From contig JALEKC010000140.1 of assembly GCA_022769325.1 (NCBI GenBank), positions 1-51,451 of the forward strand: a stretch of 51,451 bases of DNA, written 5' to 3'. The translations under genes and the position numbers were made by a program. Position 1 is the stretch's first letter. Every line of letters begins with the position of its first letter. The notes beneath the pieces were generated by a model, which was given only the letters and a program-made list of their open reading frames with translations, was not told the origin of the DNA and did no database searches. Positions 10,561 to 20,531 of this stretch are shown here, in pieces. This stretch comes from Eubacterium sp. (GTDB lineage: Bacteria > Bacillota > Clostridia > Lachnospirales > Lachnospiraceae).

Positions 10561-11150
10561 GAATCCTCCTTTAAACGCCCTTTCTCCACATTGGGGCGAA
10601 TAAATGTCTCATAGGCATACTTCCAAAGCACTTCTGACCCCTCTGCCGTCTTCTCATTTCTTTGCAAGACCTGAGAGAGATGCACGCCATGCTCTTCCCA
10701 TGCTTTTCCATCCGTGGCCGCATTGAGCATAAGTGGTTGAATGTTGTCCATGGTTCTGGCAAATTTTGCCTCAGGCGTTTTTCTTTCTTCAAACTCTTCC
10801 CACAAATCCCGCAATTTCCGTCCCTGTTCTTCGGGAAGCAGGGAAAAAATACGGTCTGCGGCCTTTTCTTCCCTTTCCCTCTGGGTGGCCTTTCCGGTCT
10901 CATCATAGGCATAGGTGTCCCCCGCATCAATTTCCACCAAATCATGAATTAACAGCATGGATATGGTCCGCAATACATCAATCTCTTCATTGGCATATTC
11001 GCTCAAAAAGAGGGTCATAACTGCCATATGCCAGGCATGCTCCGCATCATTTTCCTTCCGCCTGGCCCCTGTCAGATAGGTCTGCCTACCGATTTTCTTT
11101 TCCTTATCAATTTCCCGAAAAAAAGCGAATTGCTTATCTAATCTATCCAA
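10551..11150 (-). CDS. HD-domain hydrolase (YfbR/5'-deoxynucleotidase-like)
   Basis: DAEHAWHMAVM and LIHDLVEIDAGDTYAYD. TTG start preferred because AAAGGGAGAAAATCCATTG provides an RBS. Confidence 0.82.
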   Translation of the reverse strand: MDRLDKQFAFFREIDKEKKIGRQTYLTGARRKENDAEHAWHMAVMTLFLSEYANEEIDVLRTISMLLIHDLVEIDAGDTYAYDETGKATQREREEKAADRIFSLLPEEQGRKLRDLWEEFEERKTPEAKFARTMDNIQPLMLNAATDGKAWEEHGVHLSQVLQRNEKTAEGSEVLWKYAYETFIRPNVEKGRLKEDSWE

Positions 11151-11967
11151 TGGATTTTCTCCCTTTCTGACTCTTTGCAAGGATTTTTCTAGGATCTATC
11201 TCAATTTCGTCGGTTTTAAACCAGTTCCACACAATGGTGCCGCAAATCAGTGCCAAAATGGTAAGAACCACGAGAACAATCACTTTTTGCAGGATTCCCT
11301 CCGGGATCAGATTGACACACAATTGATTGAAGAGCATGATGACTTCATATGCAATTCCACCATAAATCCAAGCATGATGAACTTTTTTCTCTTCATAAAA
11401 TTTTGCCATAATCAACGTAATTGCCATAATGACAACAAACATCAGAATACATTTGTAAGTTCCCTCCAACATAGAGGAAATGGTGCTTGATTTCACTGCT
11501 TCCATGTAATCGGTCTTTTTGGTTACTTCCCCCATATTGAGACGAATGGATGCATAGGCACTGTAAAAGTAGGACTGTACCAATTCAAGAGCCACCTTTC
11601 CCAAAGCAAATCCAACTCCAACAACAGCGCTCCGATAAATGGAACGCTTCTTTTCATTGGTCAGATAAATGCCCCAGTACAGCGCTGCAATAGTAAAGGC
11701 AGTACTCAAAAAGGTAAGACCGATGGAGAGCCCCACTCTTCCTATCCCATTTGCACTTTTAAATACGGCTCCCACCAGATAGAGGGCAAGAAAAGAAAAA
11801 ATCAAATATTGCCATATAAAACCAAGGAATCCATAACCGAGAGCCCCCGGTAAACCGGTCTCCAGCTTGCTCGAGCGCTTATGTATCTTCCAATAAGCAA
11901 CTCCCAGAACAAAAAGTGCAATCAACGGACATACTATCATACAAATAATGTTTATCGTTGGAATCAT
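11143..11967 (-). CDS. Polytopic membrane protein, possibly YhfC-like
   Basis: Multiple hydrophobic segments over 274 aa. YhfC assignment is tentative. Confidence 0.55.
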   Translation of the reverse strand: MIPTINIICMIVCPLIALFVLGVAYWKIHKRSSKLETGLPGALGYGFLGFIWQYLIFSFLALYLVGAVFKSANGIGRVGLSIGLTFLSTAFTIAALYWGIYLTNEKKRSIYRSAVVGVGFALGKVALELVQSYFYSAYASIRLNMGEVTKKTDYMEAVKSSTISSMLEGTYKCILMFVVIMAITLIMAKFYEEKKVHHAWIYGGIAYEVIMLFNQLCVNLIPEGILQKVIVLVVLTILALICGTIVWNWFKTDEIEIDPRKILAKSQKGRKSIG

Positions 11968-12052
11968 AATCTAAACCCAGCCTTTCGAAATCATTTATAA
12001 AGACCATTATAGTTTATTTATTTCCATAAGTCAATTGCCAGTTGGAAGTCGC

Positions 12053-12658
12053 TTATTCCATGATTTCCTGGGATTTAATAATGGCAGGAATGAGCTGATG
12101 CAACTCTTCTTTGAGTTCCTCTAACCCCACCGGCACACCATGCAAAATCACATTATAGCAGGTAGAATTAATCAATTCCACAATCATGTAAATCATCAGT
12201 TCATGGTTTTTGAATTTGCGCCCGGAACTGGCAATTAATTCGGTATACCAGTCATAGAAACTTTTGGACACCTCGTTTTCGCCTTCCAACAAAACTTTAT
12301 GAAACACTCCCCATTGCAGATTTTTGGAAATGAATTCCAGTAAAGACTTGTTTTGATTGAGGTGGTCGATTATAATATCCGAGACACATATCACCGTATC
12401 TTCCAGAGAAGAAAAAGTCTTCCTATTCATTTGTTCATACGCAATGGAAAATAACTCCCCCGCTTTCTCGGTAATCAGCGTAATGCGTATATCATATTTA
12501 TCTTTGAAATACAAGTAAAAGGTTCCCTTTGCCATATTGGCTTTTTTGACAATATCGGAAATAGATGTGTCAAATACCCCTTTCGAGGTAAATAACTCGT
12601 AAGCCGCATGGAGTAAATCCTCACGCTTTTTTTTCTTTTTTTCATCGAGTCTTCCCAT
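12053..12658 (-). CDS. TetR/AcrR family transcriptional regulator
   Basis: N-terminal HTH: REDLLHAAYELFTSKGVFDTSISDIVKKANMAKGTFYLYFKDK. Confidence 0.93.
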   Translation of the reverse strand: MGRLDEKKKKKREDLLHAAYELFTSKGVFDTSISDIVKKANMAKGTFYLYFKDKYDIRITLITEKAGELFSIAYEQMNRKTFSSLEDTVICVSDIIIDHLNQNKSLLEFISKNLQWGVFHKVLLEGENEVSKSFYDWYTELIASSGRKFKNHELMIYMIVELINSTCYNVILHGVPVGLEELKEELHQLIPAIIKSQEIME

Positions 12659-12705
12659 TTGCCCACATCCTTTCCATAAATGTTTTGTTTTTATAGTGCC
12701 TGTTT

Positions 12706-14700
12706 TTACTCTTCATCCTCTTTTTTTACTTCCGCTGTCTCAATGACAAATTTTACATTTCCATCCATACCCTCAGAAATACCGGAGAAGTTTGTATAAT
12801 CTTTGGACATATCAACCAGTTTTTCCAAACGATTCTTCATGGTCTTCATATCCTCTTCATATACCTGATTTAATTTTTGAATGCCCTCACGGTCAAATCT
12901 ATTCATTCCTTCGTATAAATCATCGGCACCTTTCTGCAATTTCGTGATACCCTCTGCCACTTTTCCTGTGGCTGTATGAAGTTGACTACTTCCTTTTTTC
13001 AATTTTCCGGCACCCTGAATCAATTCTTTGCTTCCTGATTTTACCGATTTGCTTGCTTTCAAAATTTTCTTGGCACCTGCTAAAAGTTTACGATCATTAC
13101 TGCTAAGAGTCTTGCTTCCCTCACTTAGTTTTTTTACATTTGCTGTAAGGGTACCAATACTTGATGTCATTTTTTGGTCAGCACTTCGAAGAGCCGAAGA
13201 ATTTTGGGAAATTTCCTGGGCTCCACTTAATACTTTTTTGATACCGGCTGACACCTGGCTTGCACCGGTTTTCAATTGACTTTCCGCATTGGTTGCTGTC
13301 ACAAGGGCACCCACACTGGCTTTCTGTCCCTGATACAATTCTTCCAATTTTTGTACATAAGCAAGAATGGTTGCTTTTTGTGTAGAATCTTCAATTTGTG
13401 CTGCTTGAGCTTTCAAACCGTCCGCAATTAATTTGTAATTGTCATAAGAACTTTCCAACGTCCCCAAATTTTCATTCAGTGTTCCAATGCCCCCGATGAC
13501 AGCATCGGCACCGGAAGTCAGCTGATTGGCTGTAGTTGGTTCTGCCAGGGTGTCTACTCCTTTTGTATAAGCCTGAATTCCATCGGAAAATTCTTTATAG
13601 GAAGAAGGCATATTTTTTACTGCCTCATATAATTTCTGATTGCCCTCTGTCACCTGTTTTGCACCATTGACATAACTTTGCGTTCCCTTAGCCAAAGAAT
13701 CTACGCCGTCGGTATATTCCTTGACACCTTTTTGTAATGTTTCTCCTCCTTTCGCCAATTTTTTTATGCCTTTGTTTAGTTCTTTTTCTCCATCCTGATA
13801 GTCCTCAAATTTATCCTCTAATTCTCCCATTTTTTCAGATAATTTCTGGGAGCCCTGAACCAAGTCGTCGGAAGAATCCACCAATTTTTTCAAATTATCT
13901 TCTAAGTCATCCAAATCATCGATATCATCCAATTCCAAATCACTCAACATACTGGCACTTGCAAAGGTGAAGGTGTTTCCAATGGAAAAATCTGTCACCT
14001 CCGCTGTTATGGTAAATCCATCGGGAATTTTATCCGCATCTTCTCCTTCCAAATCAAGGCTTTCTGACATACCAGGCATACCAAAGCCAACTACAATACT
14101 GTTGGAACCTTCATTGATCATTTTACCATGTTCCACTTCTACATTGGTAAATTTATCATCGGGAAGAATGACTCCGGTTGCCATAACAAAAGGTGTATAC
14201 ATCTCCTGTTCTTCTCCCTCAATTGTCTGAGTCGTTTTGGAATAATTGCGATAGGTTACCTTCATCGTCAGCTTACCGCTTTTTCCCAGCAAGTCTTTGG
14301 CAGATATTTCCTTTCCATCCAGTTCATACTGAATTTCCACACCCACAGGGAGCTCTTTATCTGTCGTTCCCTGATAATAAATATCCTCAGAACCCGCATT
14401 CCATTTTACTATATCTCCCTCCTGGGTAAAGGTCTCCTCGCCTTTCACATTCTGGATGTCTTTCAATTCCGTTTCATCCTGGAGAGTACCCTGTATCCCG
14501 GCATTTTTCAGCCAATTGGATACTGTAATTTTGGTTGTCGCACCGCTCTCATCTGCATTTACAAAGACAGATTCATCTTTTGATATTTTTTGTGCTGCTG
14601 CATAAGTTCCATTGGAAACCACCAGACTTGTCACCAATAATCCGGATATTAATGTTTTACTGATACGATTTATTTTTCGATTTCGATTCATAATATTCAT
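12706..14700 (-). CDS. Secreted xxxLxxG heptad-repeat coiled-coil protein (YhgE/Pip-like repeats), probable partner of the MMPL transporter
   Basis: Signal peptide, then L..G heptads (LNKGIKKLAKGGETLQKGVKEYTDGVDSLAKGTQSYVNG; LSEGSKTLSSNDRKLLAGAKKI). Adjacent to the MMPL gene. Confidence 0.82.
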   Translation of the reverse strand: MNIMNRNRKINRISKTLISGLLVTSLVVSNGTYAAAQKISKDESVFVNADESGATTKITVSNWLKNAGIQGTLQDETELKDIQNVKGEETFTQEGDIVKWNAGSEDIYYQGTTDKELPVGVEIQYELDGKEISAKDLLGKSGKLTMKVTYRNYSKTTQTIEGEEQEMYTPFVMATGVILPDDKFTNVEVEHGKMINEGSNSIVVGFGMPGMSESLDLEGEDADKIPDGFTITAEVTDFSIGNTFTFASASMLSDLELDDIDDLDDLEDNLKKLVDSSDDLVQGSQKLSEKMGELEDKFEDYQDGEKELNKGIKKLAKGGETLQKGVKEYTDGVDSLAKGTQSYVNGAKQVTEGNQKLYEAVKNMPSSYKEFSDGIQAYTKGVDTLAEPTTANQLTSGADAVIGGIGTLNENLGTLESSYDNYKLIADGLKAQAAQIEDSTQKATILAYVQKLEELYQGQKASVGALVTATNAESQLKTGASQVSAGIKKVLSGAQEISQNSSALRSADQKMTSSIGTLTANVKKLSEGSKTLSSNDRKLLAGAKKILKASKSVKSGSKELIQGAGKLKKGSSQLHTATGKVAEGITKLQKGADDLYEGMNRFDREGIQKLNQVYEEDMKTMKNRLEKLVDMSKDYTNFSGISEGMDGNVKFVIETAEVKKEDEE

Positions 14701-14710
14701 CCTTTCTTTT

Positions 14711-16786
14711 TCAATAATTGATTTTTCGCATATCCCATGTGGTCTTGCATATCACTTTATCAAAGAGATAAAGCATGGCAGGTAATACTAAAATCACGCT
14801 GATGGTACTGATTACGGCACCTCTTGAAAGCAGGGTACAAATGGCATTGATCATATCAATGCTGGAATATGCAGATACCCCAAAGGTTACGGCAAAGAAA
14901 CTGAGTCCGCTGATGATAATAGATTTCATCGATGCCTTATGGGCAATCTCAATGGATTCTTTTTTTCCTTTTTGATTGATAACTCGTTCTTTGTGATACC
15001 TGGTTGTCATCAGAATGGCATAATCTACCGTTGCCCCCAATTGAATGGTTCCAATGACGATACTTGCCACGAAGGGTAGTTCCGTTCCACTGTAATAAGG
15101 AATGGACATATTCAGGAAAATGGCAAATTCTATGACACTGACCAAAATAACCGGCAGAGAAATGGATTTAAATGTCAATAAAATAATAAGGAATATCGCT
15201 CCAATGGACATATAATTTACTCTTGCCAAATCAATATCGGTAACATCTTCAAGGTCCTTTGTCAATGGTGCCTCTCCGATTACCATAGAATCTTTACTAT
15301 ATTTTTTCACAATGTCATGAATGGATGCAATCTGAGCATTTACCTCATCTGTTGCGGTCTTATAATCCGAGCAAATAAACTGCAATTCCCAATTGTCACT
15401 TTTTAACATATCTTTGTATTTGCTTGGAATCATATCATCCGGCACGCTGGCTCCTACGATAGAATTCATCCCCAGCATCCATTTGACACCATCTACTTTT
15501 TCTATCTCTGTTTTCATATCATTTTTTTCTTTATTCGTCAAACCATTTTTCAAGAGAAGAACATGCATATTGTTCATATTAAACTTCTCTTCCAATTTTT
15601 TATTGGCAATGGCCGAATCCAGTGTCTGCGGCAGTGCCTGGTCCAGATTGTAATATACCTTTACATGATTGTTACCATACAAAGCCGGAACAAACAAAAT
15701 CACAAACAAAATCAATGGAAGGATTCGATGCTTGGTTATAAAGGTGCTTGCTTTATGAAAATCAGGAAAGATGGCACGATGGGTCGTCTTATCAATCCAT
15801 TTATCAAAAAACAAAATCAATGCCGGCAGTAACGTAATACAAACAACAACACCGATTATTACGCCTTTCGCCATAACAATTCCCAAGTCTCTTCCCAAAG
15901 CAAAGGTCATGAAACATAGGGCTGCAAATCCTGCAACTGTGGTAATGGAACTTCCCACAACAGATTTGAAAGTGTTTCCAATGGCATGAGCCATGGCACG
16001 TTCTTTGTCATTATCAAATCTCTCTTTATTGGCCTGATAGCTTTCCAAAAGGAAAATGGAATAATCCATGGTCACACCAAGCTGAAGAACAGCGGTCAAA
16101 GCTTGTGTGATATAGGATATTTCTCCGAAAAATATATTGGTTCCCATGTTATATAGTATCGCGAGTCCGATACATATAAGAAATAAAACCGGTGTCACAA
16201 TGGACTCCATGGTAAGAAGCAAAACCAGCAGTGCAAGGACCGCTGCGATGACAATATATATTGGAAGTTCTGCCTGCACCAGATTTTTAATATCCGTTAC
16301 AATTCCGGACATTCCACTGATAAAAGCTTGATCTTTTACCTCTTTTCTCATTTCGGTAACCGCCTGCATGGTATCATCCGAGGAAGTGGTATTATCAAAT
16401 AACGCAATCATCATAGTGGCATTTCCATTAAACAATGCTTCTTTCAATTCATTGGGAAGCATATCCGTGGGCAGCGAAATATCTGCAACGCTGTCATACC
16501 AAATAATTTTTTCAACATGTTCTACCTTCTCAAGTTTTTCTTTTAAGGCAACCACATCTTTATTTTCCATATTTTCCACTACCACCATGGAAAAGGCTCC
16601 CATACCAAACTCATCCACCATAACATTCTGTCCGGATACTGTCTCCAATGAATCCGGCAGATAACTAAGTACATCGTAATTGATTCTTGTTTTTATCATA
16701 CCAATCATGGACGGAATGATAAGAAGAACACCGAGTAGAAGAATGATTAATTTGTGCTTCGTAATAAATTTTCCAAACTTAACCAT
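14711..16786 (-). CDS. MMPL/RND family transporter
   Basis: Duplicated RND architecture with TMDYSIFLLESYQ and TVDYAILMTTRYH motifs and multiple TM helices. Confidence 0.92.
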   Translation of the reverse strand: MVKFGKFITKHKLIILLLGVLLIIPSMIGMIKTRINYDVLSYLPDSLETVSGQNVMVDEFGMGAFSMVVVENMENKDVVALKEKLEKVEHVEKIIWYDSVADISLPTDMLPNELKEALFNGNATMMIALFDNTTSSDDTMQAVTEMRKEVKDQAFISGMSGIVTDIKNLVQAELPIYIVIAAVLALLVLLLTMESIVTPVLFLICIGLAILYNMGTNIFFGEISYITQALTAVLQLGVTMDYSIFLLESYQANKERFDNDKERAMAHAIGNTFKSVVGSSITTVAGFAALCFMTFALGRDLGIVMAKGVIIGVVVCITLLPALILFFDKWIDKTTHRAIFPDFHKASTFITKHRILPLILFVILFVPALYGNNHVKVYYNLDQALPQTLDSAIANKKLEEKFNMNNMHVLLLKNGLTNKEKNDMKTEIEKVDGVKWMLGMNSIVGASVPDDMIPSKYKDMLKSDNWELQFICSDYKTATDEVNAQIASIHDIVKKYSKDSMVIGEAPLTKDLEDVTDIDLARVNYMSIGAIFLIILLTFKSISLPVILVSVIEFAIFLNMSIPYYSGTELPFVASIVIGTIQLGATVDYAILMTTRYHKERVINQKGKKESIEIAHKASMKSIIISGLSFFAVTFGVSAYSSIDMINAICTLLSRGAVISTISVILVLPAMLYLFDKVICKTTWDMRKINY

Positions 16787-16824
16787 CTGTTAATAGCCTC
16801 CTTTTTGATAAATTTTATCAAAAA

Positions 16825-16837
16825 TGACCAACGGTCA
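16825..16837. promoter_or_regulatory. TetR-type operator palindrome TGACCAACGGTCA
   Basis: TGACC-N3-GGTCA inverted repeat between MMPL promoter and start codon. Confidence 0.75.
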
Positions 16838-16855
16838 TTTGATTAAATTATATGT

Positions 16856-16884
16856 AGTCTACCACAAAAATGACCATTGGTCAA
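16856..16884 (-). promoter_or_regulatory. Putative promoter of the MMPL operon (TTGACC-17-TAGACT)
   Basis: -35 overlaps the distal TGACC...GGTCA palindrome. Confidence 0.55.
16871..16883. promoter_or_regulatory. TetR-type operator palindrome TGACCATTGGTCA
   Basis: Second TGACC-N3-GGTCA repeat, 46 bp from the first. Confidence 0.75.
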
Positions 16885-16948
16885 CTATTTTTTTGTTTTT
16901 TTTGAGGTTTTTTTCGTTTTGTATGTGGAGGGTACACACTCCTTCATT

Positions 16949-17081
16949 CCGGGCTTGTGCTCGAGTAGGCTACCACCTACTCGCTTTCGCACTCGAACAT
17001 TCCGCACTTCCGTGCTTCATGTTCTTGCGCCCGACAAATACCTTTTCGTGCAAGCACGACGGTGTTTGTCGGGCTTGTGCT
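16949..17081. repeat. Multi-branched palindromic intergenic element
   Basis: Nested inverted repeats CGGGC/GCCCG, GTGC/GCAC, CGAGTAGG/CCTACTCG, GAACAT/ATGTTC, CCCGACAAATACC/GGTGTTTGTCGGG, and the identical 12-mer CGGGCTTGTGCT at 16950 and 17070. Confidence 0.7.
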
Positions 17082-17083
17082 AC

Positions 17084-17118
17084 AAAAAAGGACGAGGCCT
17101 AAACAGGCATCCGTCCTT
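17084..17118 (-). terminator. Rho-independent terminator, likely of the pfl transcript
   Basis: Minus strand AAGGACG-GAT-GCCT-GTTT-AGGC-CT-CGTCCTT then TTTT. Confidence 0.85.
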
Positions 17119-17137
17119 AAATTGCTATATTATTTTT

Positions 17138-17410
17138 CCTCCTTACAGACCGGGCGCCCCTTTTCCGGTCTCAGGTCTGTAATCTTCTTTTCCTCCTTAC
17201 AGACCGGCACCCTTTTTTCCGGCCTCAGGTCTGTAATCTTCTTTTCCTCCTTACAGACCGGGCGCCCCTTTTCTGGTCCCAGGTCTGTAATCTTCTTTTC
17301 CGCTTTACAGACCGGCGCCCCTTTTCCGGTCCCAGGTCTGTAATCTTCTTTTCCTCCTTACAGACCGGGCGCCCTTTTTCCGGCCTCAGGTCTGTAAATC
17401 CCAGGTCTGT
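17138..17410. repeat. Tandem array: five ~54-bp units plus a degenerate sixth, each with a TTACAGACC...GGTCTGTAA stem-loop
   Basis: TTACAGACC starts at 17143, 17197, 17251, 17305, 17358 (periods 54, 54, 54, 53). Confidence 0.95.
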
Positions 17411-17450
17411 GATCACCAAGTTTGTAAGCCCCTTTTTACATTCTCTTTTC

Positions 17451-18188
17451 TCAAGCCCTGTCTTCCAATATCCTTCTGGCATTTTCCACACGTTCCGCTG
17501 TTGGCGGATCAATTCCTTCCAATTGGTATGGAATTCCTAGGTTTTCCCATTTGAAAACACCCAAAGTATGATAAGGAAGAACTTCTACTTTTTCCACGGT
17601 CTTCAATGTCTTGATAAAATCAGCCAGACGATGAAGATATTCATCCGTATCATTACGCTCAGGCACAAGGACATGGCGAATCCACATGGGTTGCCCCAGT
17701 TCTGACATTTGTCTTGCCATCTCCAATATATTTTTTCCGGTATGTCCCGTCAGGATTTTGTGTTGTTCCTCATCAATGTGCTTGATATCAAGCATTACAA
17801 GGTCCGTCACTTTCATAAGTTCCAGCCATTTTGAATAAAATGGTTCTTCCGTCGTAAATGGATTTCCACTGGTATCCAATGTCGTATGAATGCCCATTTC
17901 TTTTGCCTTTGTAAACAAGTCCAGAAGAAAGTCAATTTGCAATAACGGTTCTCCTCCACTGACAGTAATACCGCCCTCACTTCCCCAGTAAGGACGGTAT
18001 CTATTTGCAGTTTTTAACAATTCGGAAGCCGTATATTCCTTGCCTGCTTTTATATCCCAGGTGTCCGGATTGTGGCAAAATTGACATCTCATATGACAAC
18101 CACTAAGAAAAATAATATATCGCACACCCGGTCCGTCTGCAGAACCGAAACTTTCTAAAGAATGGACATAGCCGATTCTTTCTTCCAA
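17451..18188 (-). CDS. pflA: Pyruvate formate-lyase activating enzyme (radical SAM)
   Basis: ESFGSADGPGVRYIIFLSGCHMRCQFCHNPDTW and TVSGGEPLLQ. Confidence 0.96.
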   Translation of the reverse strand: MEERIGYVHSLESFGSADGPGVRYIIFLSGCHMRCQFCHNPDTWDIKAGKEYTASELLKTANRYRPYWGSEGGITVSGGEPLLQIDFLLDLFTKAKEMGIHTTLDTSGNPFTTEEPFYSKWLELMKVTDLVMLDIKHIDEEQHKILTGHTGKNILEMARQMSELGQPMWIRHVLVPERNDTDEYLHRLADFIKTLKTVEKVEVLPYHTLGVFKWENLGIPYQLEGIDPPTAERVENARRILEDRA

Positions 18189-18212
18189 AATAAAACCTCC
18201 AATATTTAAAAA

Positions 18213-20468
18213 TTATAATGATTCATGACAAGTTCTTGCAATAACATCCAACTGCTGCTCTCTTGTCAAATCGATGAATTTAACAGCATATCCGGATACA
18301 CGAATCGTAAAGTTTGCATACTCTTCTTTTTCCGGGTGCTCCATAGCATCAATTAATTTTTCTTTACCAAATACATTGACATTCAAATGATGTGCTCCCT
18401 GGTCAAAATAACCATCCATCACTTGTACTAAATTCTTAACACGTTCTTCATGAGTATTTCCTAAAGCTCCCGGATTGATGGTCTGGGTATTGGAGATACC
18501 ATCCAGAGCCTCTTCATATGGCAGTTTTGCCACGGAATTCAAAGAAGCAAGAAGACCGTTCTGTTCTGCGCCATAAGCCGGGTTCGCACCTGGTGACAAT
18601 GGCTCGCCTGCTTTTCTTCCGTCTGGAAGAGCTCCTGTCGCCTTACCATATACAACATTGGAAGTAATGGTAAGAATGGATGTGGTAGGCTCTGAATCAC
18701 GGTAAGTATGGCAGTTACGAAGTTTATTCATAAAGGTACGAAGAAGCCATACTGCAATCTCATCGGCACGGGAGTCATCATTTCCATAACGTGGGAAATC
18801 ACCCTCTACTTTGTAATCCACTGCCAAGCCGTCTTCATCACGGATTACGTTAACTTTTGCATATTTAATCGCTGACAGAGAATCCACTACATGAGAGAAA
18901 CCAGCGATACCGGTTGCAAAAGTACGTCTTACATCCGTATCAATCAAAGCCATCTGGGAAGCTTCATAATAATATTTATCATGCATATAGTGAATCAAAT
19001 TCAATGTTTCAACATAAGTCTGTGCCAACCATGTCATCATTTCTTCGTATTTTTCCATGACTTCATCATAGTCAAGCACATCCCCTGTAATTGGACGGTA
19101 TTTTGGGCCAACCTGTTCCTTGGTTTTTTCATCAATACCACCATTGATGGCATAAAGCAAACATTTTGCAAGATTTGCTCTGGCGCCAAAGAACTGAATT
19201 TCTTTTCCAGTTTCCGTTGCAGATACACAGCAACATACCGAATAATCATCTCCCCATACCGGCCGCATAACATCATCATTCTCATATTGCACGGAACTGG
19301 TCTCAATGGAAATATGAGACGCATACTTTTTAAATGCTTCCGGCAAATGTGAAGAGTACAATACAGTCAGGTTTGGTTCCGGAGAAGGTCCCATATTTTC
19401 AAGGGTATGCAGGAAACGGAAACAGGTCTTGGTTACCTGGGAACGTCCATCCATACCGATACCGGCAACATCCAACGTAGCCCAAACCGGGTCACCGGAG
19501 AACAGCTGGTTGTAAGATTCGATACGGGCAAATTTCACCATACGGAATTTCATCGTCATATGGTCCACAAGTTCCTGCGCTTCCTCCTCTGTCAAAGTAC
19601 CATTTGCGAGGTCTCTTTCAATATAAATATCCAAGAATGTAGAAACACGTCCAACACTCATAGCCGCACCATTCTGTGTCTTAATGGCAGCGAGATAACC
19701 AAAGTATACCCACTGGAATGCTTCTTTGGCATCCTTTGCCGGCTCTGAAATATCAAAGCCATAAGAAGCAGCCATTTCTTTCATTCCCTTCAGACATTTA
19801 ATCTGCTCAACGATTTCTTCACGGATGCGATAATCCTTACTTCTCATGCAGCGACGCTCACTTCCGGCAAAATCTTTTTCTTTCTCTTCAATCAAAGCAT
19901 CGATACCATACAACGCCACACGACGATAATCACCCACAATACGTCCACGTCCGTAAGTATCCGGAAGACCGGTCAAAATCTTATTGTGACGCATCCTTTT
20001 CATCTCGGGTGTGTACACTTCAAACACCGCATCACTGTGGGTTTTATGGTATTTGGTAAAAATATCATGCAATTTTTCACTTGGCTGATAACCATACATA
20101 GTACAGGACTGCTCAGCCATACGAATACCACCATAAGGCATAAAGGCGCGTTTCAATGGCTTATCCGTCTGTAAACCTACTACTTTTTCCAAATCTTTTA
20201 AATCATCACTAATATATCCAGGTCCGTAGGAAGTCAACGTGGAAACCACTTCGGTTTCCATATCCAGAACGCCGCCTTTTTTTCTCTCTTCTTTCTGCAG
20301 TTCCTGCAATTTGCCCCAAAGTTTATTGGTAGCCTCTGTTGGTCCTGCCAAAAAAGACTCATCTCCATCATAGGGTTTGTAATTGTTTTGGATGAAATCC
20401 CGTACATTAATTTCTTCTTTCCAAAGTCTGCCGGAAAATCCTTCCCATTGTTTAAACTCGTTCATCAT
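18213..20468 (-). CDS. pflB: Formate C-acetyltransferase (pyruvate formate-lyase)
   Basis: Active-site Cys run [12 protein letters not shown] and glycyl-radical motif [12 protein letters not shown] before [11 protein letters not shown]. Confidence 0.96.
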   Translation of the reverse strand: MMNEFKQWEGFSGRLWKEEINVRDFIQNNYKPYDGDESFLAGPTEATNKLWGKLQELQKEERKKGGVLDMETEVVSTLTSYGPGYISDDLKDLEKVVGLQTDKPLKRAFMPYGGIRMAEQSCTMYGYQPSEKLHDIFTKYHKTHSDAVFEVYTPEMKRMRHNKILTGLPDTYGRGRIVGDYRRVALYGIDALIEEKEKDFAGSERRCMRSKDYRIREEIVEQIKCLKGMKEMAASYGFDISEPAKDAKEAFQWVYFGYLAAIKTQNGAAMSVGRVSTFLDIYIERDLANGTLTEEEAQELVDHMTMKFRMVKFARIESYNQLFSGDPVWATLDVAGIGMDGRSQVTKTCFRFLHTLENMGPSPEPNLTVLYSSHLPEAFKKYASHISIETSSVQYENDDVMRPVWGDDYSVCCCVSATETGKEIQFFGARANLAKCLLYAINGGIDEKTKEQVGPKYRPITGDVLDYDEVMEKYEEMMTWLAQTYVETLNLIHYMHDKYYYEASQMALIDTDVRRTFATGIAGFSHVVDSLSAIKYAKVNVIRDEDGLAVDYKVEGDFPRYGNDDSRADEIAVWLLRTFMNKLRNCHTYRDSEPTTSILTITSNVVYGKATGALPDGRKAGEPLSPGANPAYGAEQNGLLASLNSVAKLPYEEALDGISNTQTINPGALGNTHEERVKNLVQVMDGYFDQGAHHLNVNVFGKEKLIDAMEHPEKEEYANFTIRVSGYAVKFIDLTREQQLDVIARTCHESL

Positions 20469-20531
20469 AGGCCTCCATCTTTTTCTCATAACAAGTTTGC
20501 TTTGATATCTTTCATTATACCCAACTTGGCA

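Noticed and set aside
17138-17410. Tandem array considered as a CRISPR
   Set aside because: Units are contiguous ~54-bp repeats without variable unique spacers, and no cas genes are in the window.
17225-17512. 95-aa minus ORF of Arg/Lys-rich repeats (with plus ORFs 16824-17343)
   Set aside because: These are translations of the tandem array and palindromic element. The 54-bp period is divisible by 3, which keeps frames open by chance; start region overlaps pflA.
18213-20468. pflB as an unusual glycyl-radical enzyme because of the CCC run
   Set aside because: Adjacent active-site cysteines, RVSGY glycyl motif and neighbouring pflA fit ordinary pyruvate formate-lyase.
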